64,000 nt of DNA. It comes from Bacteroidales bacterium (GTDB taxonomy: Bacteria; Bacteroidota; Bacteroidia; Bacteroidales; G3-4614). Within the stretch, counting starts at the first letter, position 1; each line of letters begins with the position of its first letter. Positions 33,896 to 43,013 of the stretch are shown here, one piece after another. A model generated the notes under the pieces. It saw only the letters and a program-made list of their open reading frames with translations. It was not told the origin of the DNA and searched no databases. Made by a program: the position numbers and the translations under genes. The stretch spans positions 1 to 64,000 of the forward strand of contig JAFYPQ010000001.1 of NCBI GenBank assembly GCA_017559955.1. The letters are read 5' to 3'.

Positions 33896-36211
33896 ATGAA
33901 GATAAAATACTCTCTCTTTATAATAATCGTTTTGTTGTTGGTGTCATCGTGCCAACCTACAAAGCATGTGCCGCAAGGGGAGTATCTTTTGGATAGAGTA
34001 AAAATAGAGGTTGACAATAAAGATGTAAAATCACAATCGCTTAAACCATATCTTCGTCAACAACCCAATCACAAAACATTTGGAATAATAGGATTGCCAT
34101 TAGCTTTGTATAACTTGTCAGGGACAAAAGATAATCGTTGGAATCGTTTTATGAGAAAGATAGGAACTCCTCCGGTTATCTATGATTCTACATTAACAGA
34201 GAAAAGTAAAAATGAGATATTGAAGGCGATGAATAACAAAGGCTATATCAATGCAGAAGTTGATGTGGACACTGTTATAAAAAAACGAAAGATAAAGGTA
34301 ACTTATAAAGTAAAAAGCAATATACCATATCGCTTAAACAGAGTGGTATATAATATTCCCGATGACAGTATAGTAAAATATACATCATTAAAAGATACAA
34401 CACTAAATCTTTTAAAGCAGGGAACCTTGTTCGATTATTATATCTTAGACCAAGAAAGAGAGCGTATAGCGACAATCTTAAACAATCGTGGCTATTATTC
34501 GTTTAATAAAGATTATATAACTTATGCCGCCGATACGACAGTCGGAAATCATTTGGTCGATTTGGAGGTTAACCTTTTGCCATATCCAATAGCAAAGCCT
34601 GATGGAAGCGGAACTGTATTTGTTAAGCATCGAACCTATACTATTCGAGATGTATATTTCTTTACCGATTATAATCCTATGAATGTCGATCAGCGGTATA
34701 ATGTGCTTGATACGGTAGAGTATAAGGGTAATACAATTTACTATGGCGAGAAGCACTATTTAAAACCTTCGGTATTGGTTAACAACTGCTTTATAAAGTC
34801 GGGAGATAAATATAGTCAAAGAGTGGTTGATAATACAATGAGTGCATATGGTCGCCTAAGAGCATTTAAGTATGTCAATATTCAATTTGCTCCGGTAGAG
34901 GTGGACGGAGAGATGATGCTTGATTGTTACATATTGCTGACAAAAGGAAAAACACAAACAATATCGACAGAGTTGGAAGGGACAAACTCTGCGGGAAATT
35001 TTGGCTTTGCGGTTAGTGCTACATATCAGCACCGAAATATATTTAGGGGTTCGCAAACCTTTTCGGGGAAAATACGTGCAGCTTATGAAAATATCTCGGG
35101 CGATTTAGGAGGTTTGATAAGCAATAACTATCTCGAATTAGGTGCAGAGATGGGTATATCTTTCCCAAAATTTATATTCCCGTTTGCTAAAAACAAACAA
35201 AGGCAGAAACTCCGTCCCACGACAGAGCTCACATTAAGTGGCAATTATCAACGACGTCCCGAGTTTGTAAGGGTTATAGCCGGAGCAGGGTGGGGCTATA
35301 ATTGGTATAGCAACCGCAATCGTTTCAGGCACAAACTGGATTTAGTTGATATAAGTTACATATATTTACCAAAAGTTACAGATGAGTTTCGAGAAAATAT
35401 AAATAATCTCTCAATAGACAATCCTCTTTTGAGATATAGTTATGAAGACCACTTTATAATGAGAATGGCATATGCTGTATATCTTTCGAATTTAAATCCA
35501 GAATCAATAAATCCCACAGGAAACATATATACATTCCGTATGGTTAATGAGATAGCAGGTAATCTGTTATACGGAATATCTAATGCAATCTCCTCATCCC
35601 GACCCGAAGATGGGTATTCGATATTCGGAATTAGGTATGCTCAATATTACAAGTGTGATATGGATTATACTTATACATTCCTTTTTAACGAAAAAAACTC
35701 ATTATCGCTTCATGTGGGAGCAGGAGTTGCCATACCATACGGAAACTCAGAAATTCTTCCGTTTGAGAAACGCTATTTTTCAGGAGGAGCAAATAGTGTA
35801 AGGGGTTGGTCTGTGCGTAGTTTAGGTCCCGGTTCTTATAAAAGAACCGATCCTACAACAGATTTTATGAATCAGTGTGGAGATGTGCGATTAGACCTAA
35901 ATATCGAATACCGAAGTAAACTTATATGGAAACTTGAATTGGCAGCCTTTATCGATGCAGGAAATATTTGGACCATAAAGGAGTATGATGCACAACCTGG
36001 CGGAGCATTCAAGATAAATAAATTCTATAAAGAGTTGGCATTGGCGTATGGATTGGGTCTTCGTCTCGACTTTGATTTCTTTGTGCTTCGTCTCGACCTC
36101 GGAATGAAAGCATATAATCCAGCTGTAACAGGTAAGAGCAAATGGGTAATTTCATATCAAAACTTCACTCGTGATGCAGCACTTCACTTCGCAGTAGGAT
36201 ATCCGTTCTAA
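33896..36211 (+). CDS. tamL: TamL-type outer-membrane lipoprotein, BamA/TamA (Omp85) superfamily
   Basis: The 771-residue protein has a lipoprotein signal peptide with lipobox VSSC (Cys19), POTRA-like modules over about residues 25-330 (KSKNEILKAMNNKGYINAEVDV, YYILDQERERIATILNNRGYYSF) and a C-terminal 16-strand barrel with the Omp85 SVRGWSVRSLGPGSY motif (about 640) and terminal aromatic GYPF. The lipidated version is the Bacteroidota form of TamA, which works with TamB in envelope assembly (family knowledge). No tamB-like gene is next to it here. It has its own promoter. It could alternatively be annotated as a BamA-like surface-antigen protein. Confidence 0.85.
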   Translation: MKIKYSLFIIIVLLLVSSCQPTKHVPQGEYLLDRVKIEVDNKDVKSQSLKPYLRQQPNHKTFGIIGLPLALYNLSGTKDNRWNRFMRKIGTPPVIYDSTLTEKSKNEILKAMNNKGYINAEVDVDTVIKKRKIKVTYKVKSNIPYRLNRVVYNIPDDSIVKYTSLKDTTLNLLKQGTLFDYYILDQERERIATILNNRGYYSFNKDYITYAADTTVGNHLVDLEVNLLPYPIAKPDGSGTVFVKHRTYTIRDVYFFTDYNPMNVDQRYNVLDTVEYKGNTIYYGEKHYLKPSVLVNNCFIKSGDKYSQRVVDNTMSAYGRLRAFKYVNIQFAPVEVDGEMMLDCYILLTKGKTQTISTELEGTNSAGNFGFAVSATYQHRNIFRGSQTFSGKIRAAYENISGDLGGLISNNYLELGAEMGISFPKFIFPFAKNKQRQKLRPTTELTLSGNYQRRPEFVRVIAGAGWGYNWYSNRNRFRHKLDLVDISYIYLPKVTDEFRENINNLSIDNPLLRYSYEDHFIMRMAYAVYLSNLNPESINPTGNIYTFRMVNEIAGNLLYGISNAISSSRPEDGYSIFGIRYAQYYKCDMDYTYTFLFNEKNSLSLHVGAGVAIPYGNSEILPFEKRYFSGGANSVRGWSVRSLGPGSYKRTDPTTDFMNQCGDVRLDLNIEYRSKLIWKLELAAFIDAGNIWTIKEYDAQPGGAFKINKFYKELALAYGLGLRLDFDFFVLRLDLGMKAYNPAVTGKSKWVISYQNFTRDAALHFAVGYPF

Positions 36212-36514
36212 CAAAACACCGTTTTTTACAAAACAATATTCCTTGTTTATAAAAGTATTTCTCTTGTTAAAATAATAGCAATCAGTATCAAAAAGAGAGC
36301 AAAACTTAAATAGTTTAATCAATTTGCAATTGAAACTTATTGTCTATAACTTATTTTATTATAAAAAATAACAAAAGTTATAACTTTTATCCATTTTTAT
36401 TTGCATTAATAACTAAAAGAGGGTAAATTCGCATCTTTATTATAAGAATCTGTCAGAAACAGATAAAGAAACAGAGAGAATAATTAAATTACAAACCTCT
36501 CAAGAGATAAAATT
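36212..36514 (+). promoter_or_regulatory. upstream region of the ilv operon with promoter at 36400-36431
   Basis: This 303-bp AT-rich spacer holds TTTG (36400-36403), 20 bp, then TAAATTCG (36424-36431), a near-consensus promoter. The resulting ~77-nt leader has a small hairpin (tctgt-cagaa-acaga) but no leader peptide rich in Leu, Ile or Val codons and no T-run terminator, so classical attenuation is not supported. No ORF or RNA gene is seen in the rest. Confidence 0.5.
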
Positions 36515-38344
36515 ATGGCAAACAAATTACGCAGTGCACAGAGTACCGAGGGAAGAAGAATGGCGGGAGCAAGAGCTTTATGGAGAGCCAATGGAATGAA
36601 AGAGGAGCAGATTGGAAAACCTATAATAGCCGTAGTTAACTCATTCACACAATTTGTTCCGGGGCATGTGCACCTACACGAAATAGGACAAAAAGTAAAA
36701 GCAGAGATAGAAAAATTAGGTTGTTTTGCAGCTGAATTCAATACAATAGCAATTGATGATGGTATAGCTATGGGTCATGACGGAATGTTATACTCGTTGC
36801 CATCTCGTGATCTCATAGCCGATAGTGTGGAATATATGGTTAATGCACATAAGGCAGATGCAATGGTGTGTATAAGCAATTGCGATAAGATTACACCGGG
36901 TATGTTGATGGCGGCAATGCGATTAAATATACCGGCAATATTTGTATCGGGAGGTCCGATGGAGGCAGGAAACCTAAGAGGTAGAGCATTAGACCTTATC
37001 GATGTAATGATTGAGGGAGCAGATGCAAGCGTAACCGACGAACAAGTGGCTGAGGTAGAGAGAGTAGCTTGCCCGTCGTGTGGTTCATGTTCAGGTATGT
37101 TTACGGCAAACTCGATGAACAGCCTTAATGAAGCAATAGGAATGGCACTTCCGGGTAATGGAACAATCTTGGCAACACATAAAAACAGAGAGAATTTATT
37201 TGTCAAGGCTGCGGCACAAATAGTAGAAAACTGTCGAAAATATTACGAAGAGGGTGATGAATCTGTGTTGCCACGTTCAATAGCCACACGTGAAGCATTC
37301 TTGAATGCAATGACATTGGATATTGCAATGGGTGGTTCGACAAATACCGTATTACACTTGTTGGCAATAGCACAAGAGGCAGGTGTACAGTTTACAATGG
37401 ACGATATTGATGCATTGTCTCGAAAAGCTCCTGTCTTATGCAAAGTTGCACCAAGCTCTCATTTTCATATGCAAGATGTAAACCGAGCAGGCGGTATTAT
37501 CTCAATTATGAGTATATTGTCGCAACAAGGTTTGGTAAATACCGAGGTTAAACGTGTGGATGGTTTGATATTGGGAGAGGCTATAGATAAATATGCATTA
37601 GATGGCAAAAATTTCTCAGAAGAGGCTGCCGATTTATGGAAGAGTGCACCCTGTAATAAGTTTAATCTTAAATTAGGTTCGCAATCAAGTCAATATAAAG
37701 AACTCGATGATAACAGAGAAACAGGTTGTATAAGAGATTTCGAACATGCATACGTAAAAGATGGAGGTTTAGCTGTATTGAAAGGAAATATAGCACAAGA
37801 CGGATGTATTGTAAAAACAGCCGGAGTAGATGAGAGTATTTTCCGCTTTATAGGAACAGCCAAGGTTTTTGAATCTCAAGAAGATGCGTGTGAAGGAATA
37901 TTAAGTGAGAAAGTTCAGGCTGGTGATGTGGTGGTAATTACTCACGAGGGTCCCAAAGGAGGTCCGGGAATGCAGGAGATGCTCTATCCTACATCATATA
38001 TTAAATCTCGACATTTAGGAAAAGAGTGTGCTTTGATTACCGACGGACGCTTTTCGGGAGGAACATCGGGCTTATCGATAGGACATATATCGCCCGAAGC
38101 AGCATCAGGAGGAAATATCGGATTATTGAAGGATGGAGATATTATTGAGATAGATATTCCTGCTCGAACAATAAATGTTCGTTTGACCGATGACGAGCTT
38201 TTGTCTCGTAGAGAAGAAGAGGAGAAAAGAGGCAAATATGCATTTACGCCCAAAACACGAAACAGAGTTATCTCAAAAGCATTAAAAGTTTATGCATCGA
38301 TGGTAAGCTCTGCCGATAAAGGAGCATTTCGTATTATAGAATAA
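36515..38344 (+). CDS. ilvD: dihydroxy-acid dehydratase
   Basis: The 609-residue Fe-S enzyme of valine/isoleucine synthesis has the IlvD/Edd signatures [16 protein letters not shown] (about residues 122-137) and [20 protein letters not shown]-type C-terminal motif ([10 protein letters not shown], about 509-518), plus [17 protein letters not shown] (about 189-205). These cysteines bind the cluster. The length matches the long bacterial IlvD form. First gene of ilvD-ilvB-ilvH-thioesterase-ilvC. Confidence 0.96.
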   Translation: MANKLRSAQSTEGRRMAGARALWRANGMKEEQIGKPIIAVVNSFTQFVPGHVHLHEIGQKVKAEIEKLGCFAAEFNTIAIDDGIAMGHDGMLYSLPSRDLIADSVEYMVNAHKADAMVCISNCDKITPGMLMAAMRLNIPAIFVSGGPMEAGNLRGRALDLIDVMIEGADASVTDEQVAEVERVACPSCGSCSGMFTANSMNSLNEAIGMALPGNGTILATHKNRENLFVKAAAQIVENCRKYYEEGDESVLPRSIATREAFLNAMTLDIAMGGSTNTVLHLLAIAQEAGVQFTMDDIDALSRKAPVLCKVAPSSHFHMQDVNRAGGIISIMSILSQQGLVNTEVKRVDGLILGEAIDKYALDGKNFSEEAADLWKSAPCNKFNLKLGSQSSQYKELDDNRETGCIRDFEHAYVKDGGLAVLKGNIAQDGCIVKTAGVDESIFRFIGTAKVFESQEDACEGILSEKVQAGDVVVITHEGPKGGPGMQEMLYPTSYIKSRHLGKECALITDGRFSGGTSGLSIGHISPEAASGGNIGLLKDGDIIEIDIPARTINVRLTDDELLSRREEEEKRGKYAFTPKTRNRVISKALKVYASMVSSADKGAFRIIE

Positions 38345-38393
38345 TTAACTATCTTTGTTGTTCGAAAAGGATAACAAATTTTACCATTCAATT

Positions 38394-40109
38394 ATGGCAA
38401 AAGAGAAATTAACAGGTTCTGAAATCTTGATAAAAAGCCTTCTTGCAGAGGGTGTAGATACAATATTCGGATATCCGGGAGGAGCAATAACTCCTGTGTT
38501 TGATTGTATGTATGATTATCAAGAAGAATTAAAACATATATTGGTTCGCCACGAACAAGGAGCTACTCATGCGGCACAAGGATATGCCAGAGTATCTGGG
38601 AAAACAGGAGTTGTTATAGTAACTTCAGGTCCCGGAGCAACTAACACCATTACAGGAATAGCCGATGCAATGATGGATAGTACTCCGATGGTTGTAATTG
38701 CAGGACAAATGCCCTCATCGATGTTGGGAACAGATGCTTTTCAAGAGACCGATGTTGTAGGTATAACCCTTCCTATAACAAAATGGAGTTATCAAATACG
38801 TCGTGCCGAAGATGTTGCGTGGGCAGTAGCAAGAGCATTCTATATAGCTTCGACAGGACGCCCGGGTCCGGTAATGCTTGACTTCGCAAAGAATGCACAA
38901 ACCGAAGTGGCAGAATTCGAGTACAAAAAATGCAACTATATCAGAAGTTATAATCCATATCCTGCACTTAACGAGCAATCGATAAAAAGTGCAGCAGCAA
39001 TGATAAACGAGGCAAAAAAACCTCTGTTGTTGGTGGGACAAGGAGTTACCTTGGGCGGTGCCGAAAAAGAGATATTGGCTTTGATGGAAAAAGCAGAAAT
39101 ACCTGCAGCCACAACTCTTTTGGGGTTGTCGTCAATACCAACATCACACCCTCTTAATATGGGAATGATAGGAATGCACGGAAATGTTGCTCCTAATGTG
39201 ATGACAAACGAGTGCGACTTGTTGATAGCCGTAGGAATGCGTTTCGACGACAGAGTAACAGCCGTACTTGATACATATGCGAAACAAGCAAAAAAAATAC
39301 ACTTCGATATAGACCCCTCAGAGTTTAATAAAAACGTTGCAGTCGATTTATCGGTATTGGGTAATTCCAAGGAGACAATAGCTGCAGTAACCGAATATGT
39401 TCAGAAAACCGAACATAAAGAGTGGCTTAAGATGTTTGAAAGGCCAAAAACTGAAGAACAGCTTAAGGTTATAGATGTAGAAGTCTCACCCAAAGAGGGT
39501 GCTTTAAAAATGGGTGAAGTGGTAAATAAAGTATCGCAATATACCAATAACAATGCAGTGGTTGTAACCGATGTGGGACAAAATCAGATGATGGGAGTAC
39601 GCTACTCGGGATATTCTCAACCTCGCAGTGTTATCACTTCAGGAGGTCTTGGAACAATGGGATTTGGTTTGCCTGCGGCAGTAGGAGCTAAATTCGGAGC
39701 ACCCGAAAGGACAGTGTGTCTGTTTGTCGGAGATGGAGGTTTGCAAATGACGCTTCAAGAGTTGGGAACAATCAAAGCATATGGCATTAATGTAAAAATC
39801 ATATTGTTGACAAACACTGTATTGGGAATGGTTCGTCAATGGCAGGAGCTATTTTTTAACCAAAGATTTTCAGAAACAGACCTTGCTAACCCCGATTTTG
39901 TGGCATTAGCCTCGGCATACGGAATAAAAGGTCGCAGAGTTGAAAAACGAGAAGATTTGGATGATGCAATAGAAGAGATGTTGCATCATGATGGCTCGTA
40001 TCTTTTAGAAGCTGTTGTCGAAAAAGAGGAGATGGTATTCCCAATGACACCAACAGGAAAGAGTGTAAACTATGTAATGTTAAATCGCGACGAAATATAT
40101 AAATTGTAA
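38394..40109 (+). CDS. ilvB: acetolactate synthase, large subunit
   Basis: The start is the ATG at 38394 (MAKEKLTGSEIL), 49 nt after ilvD; the frame is open further upstream without an ATG in a likely place. About 571 residues, with the three ThDP-enzyme domains: GYPGGAITPVFD and the catalytic Glu in VRHEQGATHAA (about 49), a central FAD-binding domain, and GDGGLQMTLQELGT (Mg/ThDP motif) near residue 455. It condenses pyruvate to acetolactate. The stop codon overlaps the ilvH ATG by one base (TAATG). Confidence 0.95.
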   Translation: MAKEKLTGSEILIKSLLAEGVDTIFGYPGGAITPVFDCMYDYQEELKHILVRHEQGATHAAQGYARVSGKTGVVIVTSGPGATNTITGIADAMMDSTPMVVIAGQMPSSMLGTDAFQETDVVGITLPITKWSYQIRRAEDVAWAVARAFYIASTGRPGPVMLDFAKNAQTEVAEFEYKKCNYIRSYNPYPALNEQSIKSAAAMINEAKKPLLLVGQGVTLGGAEKEILALMEKAEIPAATTLLGLSSIPTSHPLNMGMIGMHGNVAPNVMTNECDLLIAVGMRFDDRVTAVLDTYAKQAKKIHFDIDPSEFNKNVAVDLSVLGNSKETIAAVTEYVQKTEHKEWLKMFERPKTEEQLKVIDVEVSPKEGALKMGEVVNKVSQYTNNNAVVVTDVGQNQMMGVRYSGYSQPRSVITSGGLGTMGFGLPAAVGAKFGAPERTVCLFVGDGGLQMTLQELGTIKAYGINVKIILLTNTVLGMVRQWQELFFNQRFSETDLANPDFVALASAYGIKGRRVEKREDLDDAIEEMLHHDGSYLLEAVVEKEEMVFPMTPTGKSVNYVMLNRDEIYKL

Positions 40110-40654
40110 TGGAAAAGCTATATACAATAACAGCACTATCTGAAAATGAAGTAGGTCTGTTAAACCAAATATCAATTATTTTTACCCGTCGCAAGCTCAA
40201 TATCGAGTCTTTATCAGTGTCGGCATCAGCCATACACGGAGTACACAAGTTTGTGATAACAACAAATTGTGATGAAGAGATGGCAATAAAGGTGGTAAAT
40301 CAGATAGAGAAAAAGATTGATGTGATACGTGCATTCTACTATGCCGAAGAAGATATAGTATATCAAGAGGTTGCCCTATATAAAGTATCAACACCGGCAC
40401 TATTGGAAGCAGGCGGATTGGAAAAATTGGTGCGTAAATATAATGCCAGAATATTGGAAATACATCCAGTATATACAATAATAGAGAAGACCGGGCATAC
40501 CGAGGAGACAGAAGCAATCTTCCGAGATCTTGATAAATATGGCGTATTGCAATTTGTAAAATCGGGTCGAGTATCAATCACCAAATCAACAATCGAACAC
40601 GTTGATAAATATTTGGAATGTCAGGAGTTGCGTAGAAAAGAGTTAGAGGAGTAG
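40109..40654 (+). CDS. ilvH: acetolactate synthase, regulatory small subunit
   Basis: The 181-residue protein starts with an ACT domain (LYTITALSENEVGLLNQISIIFTRRKLNIESLS, split: SENEVGLLNQISIIF and RRKLNIESLSVS) and continues with the ALS_ss C-terminal domain. Valine binding at the ACT dimer gives feedback inhibition in the family. The one-base overlap with ilvB indicates translational coupling and a 1:1 subunit ratio. The thioesterase gene begins 1 nt after its stop. Confidence 0.94.
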   Translation: MEKLYTITALSENEVGLLNQISIIFTRRKLNIESLSVSASAIHGVHKFVITTNCDEEMAIKVVNQIEKKIDVIRAFYYAEEDIVYQEVALYKVSTPALLEAGGLEKLVRKYNARILEIHPVYTIIEKTGHTEETEAIFRDLDKYGVLQFVKSGRVSITKSTIEHVDKYLECQELRRKELEE

Positions 40655-40655
40655 A

Positions 40656-41402
40656 ATGAAAACATTGCCAAATATATATGCAAAAACCTATAATATAGTT
40701 GCTTCGGATTGTAACGCACAACGTGAGGTAACATTGCCATTCCTTGCAAATAAAATATTGGATGTGGCAACAGAACATGCCGATATTTTAGGTATAGGTT
40801 ATGCAGATATAACACCCAAAAATCAAGCATGGGTATTGGCTCGTTTGGCGATAGAGATGGAGAGATATCCTCTACCCTACGAAACATTAACGATAGAGAC
40901 ATGGGTTGAGAGTGTTAATAAACACTTTTCAGAGCGAAATTTTTGTTTGCGTAATGAAGAGGGCAAAATATATGGATATGCTCGTTCGATATGGTTTGTC
41001 ATCGATTTAACGACAAGAAAATCTTTGGATATAAGCTCTTTTGAACAACTCTCTTCTTGTATAGGAAACAGAGTGTGCCCGATAGCAAAGATAGGCAAGG
41101 CTAAACCCATAGTCTCGGGAGAAGGATTTATATATAAAGTTAAGGCCGGGGATATAGATTATAACCGACACTTTAACAGCGGAAAGCAAGTGGAGCATAT
41201 TATAAACCTTATTTCAATGGAAGAGTTGGATACGAAATATATAGCTCGTTTTGAAATAAGTTATATGAATGAGGCTCATTTCGGACAGGAACTCTCATTG
41301 GAACGATATGAAGAAACACCACTTAACTATACGGCAGAGATGAAGCCTGTTGGCGGAGGAGCAATGATATGTAGATGTAGAATTATTTTAAAAGATAGAT
41401 AA
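40656..41402 (+). CDS. acyl-ACP thioesterase (FatA/FatB-like double hotdog)
   Basis: The 248-residue protein has two hotdog domains. The N-terminal half shows the acyl-ACP thioesterase pattern (QREVTLPFLANKILDVATEHAD, split: REVTLPFLANKILDVA; WVLARLAIEMERYP; ETWVESVNKHFSERNF), and the C-terminal half has DIDYNRHFNSGKQVEHIIN, carrying the Asn/His of the plant FatA-type active site. It releases fatty acids from ACP. Its place between ilvH (1-nt gap) and ilvC suggests a link to branched-chain acyl chains made from ilv intermediates, but this is inference. Confidence 0.85.
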   Translation: MKTLPNIYAKTYNIVASDCNAQREVTLPFLANKILDVATEHADILGIGYADITPKNQAWVLARLAIEMERYPLPYETLTIETWVESVNKHFSERNFCLRNEEGKIYGYARSIWFVIDLTTRKSLDISSFEQLSSCIGNRVCPIAKIGKAKPIVSGEGFIYKVKAGDIDYNRHFNSGKQVEHIINLISMEELDTKYIARFEISYMNEAHFGQELSLERYEETPLNYTAEMKPVGGGAMICRCRIILKDR

Positions 41403-41436
41403 ATAAAAAATTAACCTAATAAACAATTAAAAAATT

Positions 41437-42483
41437 ATGGCAATAATGAATTTTGGCGGAGTTGAAGAGAATGTAGTAACCCGCGAAGAATTTCCTTTGG
41501 AAAAAGCAAGAGAGGTATTAAAAAACGAAACAATAGCAGTAATCGGATACGGAGTACAAGGACCAGGTCAAAGTCTTAACCTTCGTGATAACGGTTTTAA
41601 CGTAATTGTAGGTCAACGTAAAGATTCAAAAACTTGGGACAAAGCAGTAGCTGACGGTTGGGTACCAGGAGAGACACTATTTGATATAAAAGAGGCTTGC
41701 GAGCGTGCAACAATTATACAATATCTATTATCAGATGCAGCTCAAATTGAGGTTTGGCCAACAGTAAAAGAGGCTTTAACTCCAGGTAAAGCACTATATT
41801 TCTCTCACGGATTTGCTATTACATACAAAGAGCGTACAGGAATAGTACCTCCCGCAGATGTTGACGTAATATTGGTAGCTCCCAAAGGTTCTGGAACAAG
41901 TTTGCGTCGTATGTTCTTACAAGGACGTGGATTGAACTCAAGCTATGCAATCTTCCAAGATGCAACAGGTCGTGCAAAAGAGCGTGTAATAGCATTAGGT
42001 ATCGGAGTAGGTTCGGGATACTTGTTTGAAACAGACTTCAAACGTGAGGTATATTCTGACCTTACAGGAGAGCGTGGAACTCTAATGGGAGCAATTCAAG
42101 GAATTTTTGCAGCACAATACGAAGTATTGCGTGCAAACGGGCATACACCATCAGAAGCATTCAACGAAACAATTGAGGAGTTGACACAATCTCTTATGCC
42201 GCTTGTTGCAGAGAACGGAATGGATTGGATGTATGCAAACTGTTCAACAACAGCACAACGTGGAGCACTTGATTGGTGGAAAAAATTCCGTGATGCTTCA
42301 AAACCAGTATTTGAAGAGTTGTATAGCGAAGTAGCAAAAGGTAACGAAGCACAACGTTCAATTGATACCAACAGCCAACCAGGATACCGTGAAGGATTAA
42401 ACAAAGAGTTGGAAGAGTTGCGTAACAGTGAAATGTGGCAAGCAGGAGTTGTTGTACGTAAACTACGTCCTGAGAACAACTAA
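41437..42483 (+). CDS. ilvC: ketol-acid reductoisomerase
   Basis: The 348-residue class I enzyme has the Rossmann motif AVIGYGVQGPGQSLNLRDNG (about 35-54), the QRKDSKTWD cofactor-specificity loop, VAPKGSGTSLRR (about 147-158), and acidic metal ligands in the knotted C-terminal domain (SDLTGERGTLMGAIQG and EETIEELTQSLMP-like segment). It converts acetolactate to dihydroxyisovalerate. Last gene of the operon, 34 nt after the thioesterase; the downstream long hairpin ends the transcript. Confidence 0.96.
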   Translation: MAIMNFGGVEENVVTREEFPLEKAREVLKNETIAVIGYGVQGPGQSLNLRDNGFNVIVGQRKDSKTWDKAVADGWVPGETLFDIKEACERATIIQYLLSDAAQIEVWPTVKEALTPGKALYFSHGFAITYKERTGIVPPADVDVILVAPKGSGTSLRRMFLQGRGLNSSYAIFQDATGRAKERVIALGIGVGSGYLFETDFKREVYSDLTGERGTLMGAIQGIFAAQYEVLRANGHTPSEAFNETIEELTQSLMPLVAENGMDWMYANCSTTAQRGALDWWKKFRDASKPVFEELYSEVAKGNEAQRSIDTNSQPGYREGLNKELEELRNSEMWQAGVVVRKLRPENN

Positions 42484-42501
42484 AAATATATAAATAAAAC
42501 C

Positions 42502-42541
42502 CGGCAGAAGGATAACATTTTAGAATGTTGTCCTTTTGTCG
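42502..42541 (+). terminator. long-stem terminator after ilvC
   Basis: An 18-bp RNA stem using several G-U pairs (42502-42519 / 42524-42541) with a ttag loop. The T tract is embedded in the right arm, so it is not a classic terminator. Confidence 0.6.
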
Positions 42542-43013
42542 TGTATAAAAAATAAGAGAAATAAAAAATTAATAAACTATCCCTTTTGTAAAATATCAGA
42601 GTAAAGGAGTGTGTTGGAGAGGCTCTTTATCTCTTTAAAGATTAAATCTTTGTATTTTGTAAATTTATACAAAATAAAGAGGTTGAACCAAAGTTTTAAT
42701 TTTGATGCAACCTTAAACCAATTTATAAACTAAACGAAAAATATATACACTAAAAAGAAATATGAATAATCTCTTTGTTTGCAAAGATATATTCATTACA
42801 AAGTAAACACAATACCCAATAAATGGTATTTTAAATTACAAATAAAGCATCTCTAATCACTAAAAATAAGTAGATTTGCTTTTTTACTATAAAAGAGAAC
42901 ATTAATTGATAATAAATTTTATTGTCAATACAATATATTCCATTAATAATACGTTATAATGTAAGTTTACATTATAAACACAGCTAAAGAAAATTGAAAT
43001 TAATATATCAAAT
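42542..43013. promoter_or_regulatory. AT-rich noncoding region before the SLBB gene
   Basis: This stretch of about 470 bp holds no ORF or tRNA-like structure. The clearest element is an 11-bp inverted repeat with a 2-nt spacer (42954-42964 / 42967-42977), 36 bp before the ATG at 43014, where an operator or 5'-UTR hairpin could sit. No good TTTG/TAnnTTTG pair is seen near the gene. Confidence 0.4.

Noticed and set aside
36438-36514. BCAA leader-peptide attenuator before ilvD
   Set aside because: No Leu/Ile/Val-rich short ORF and no hairpin with a T run were seen.
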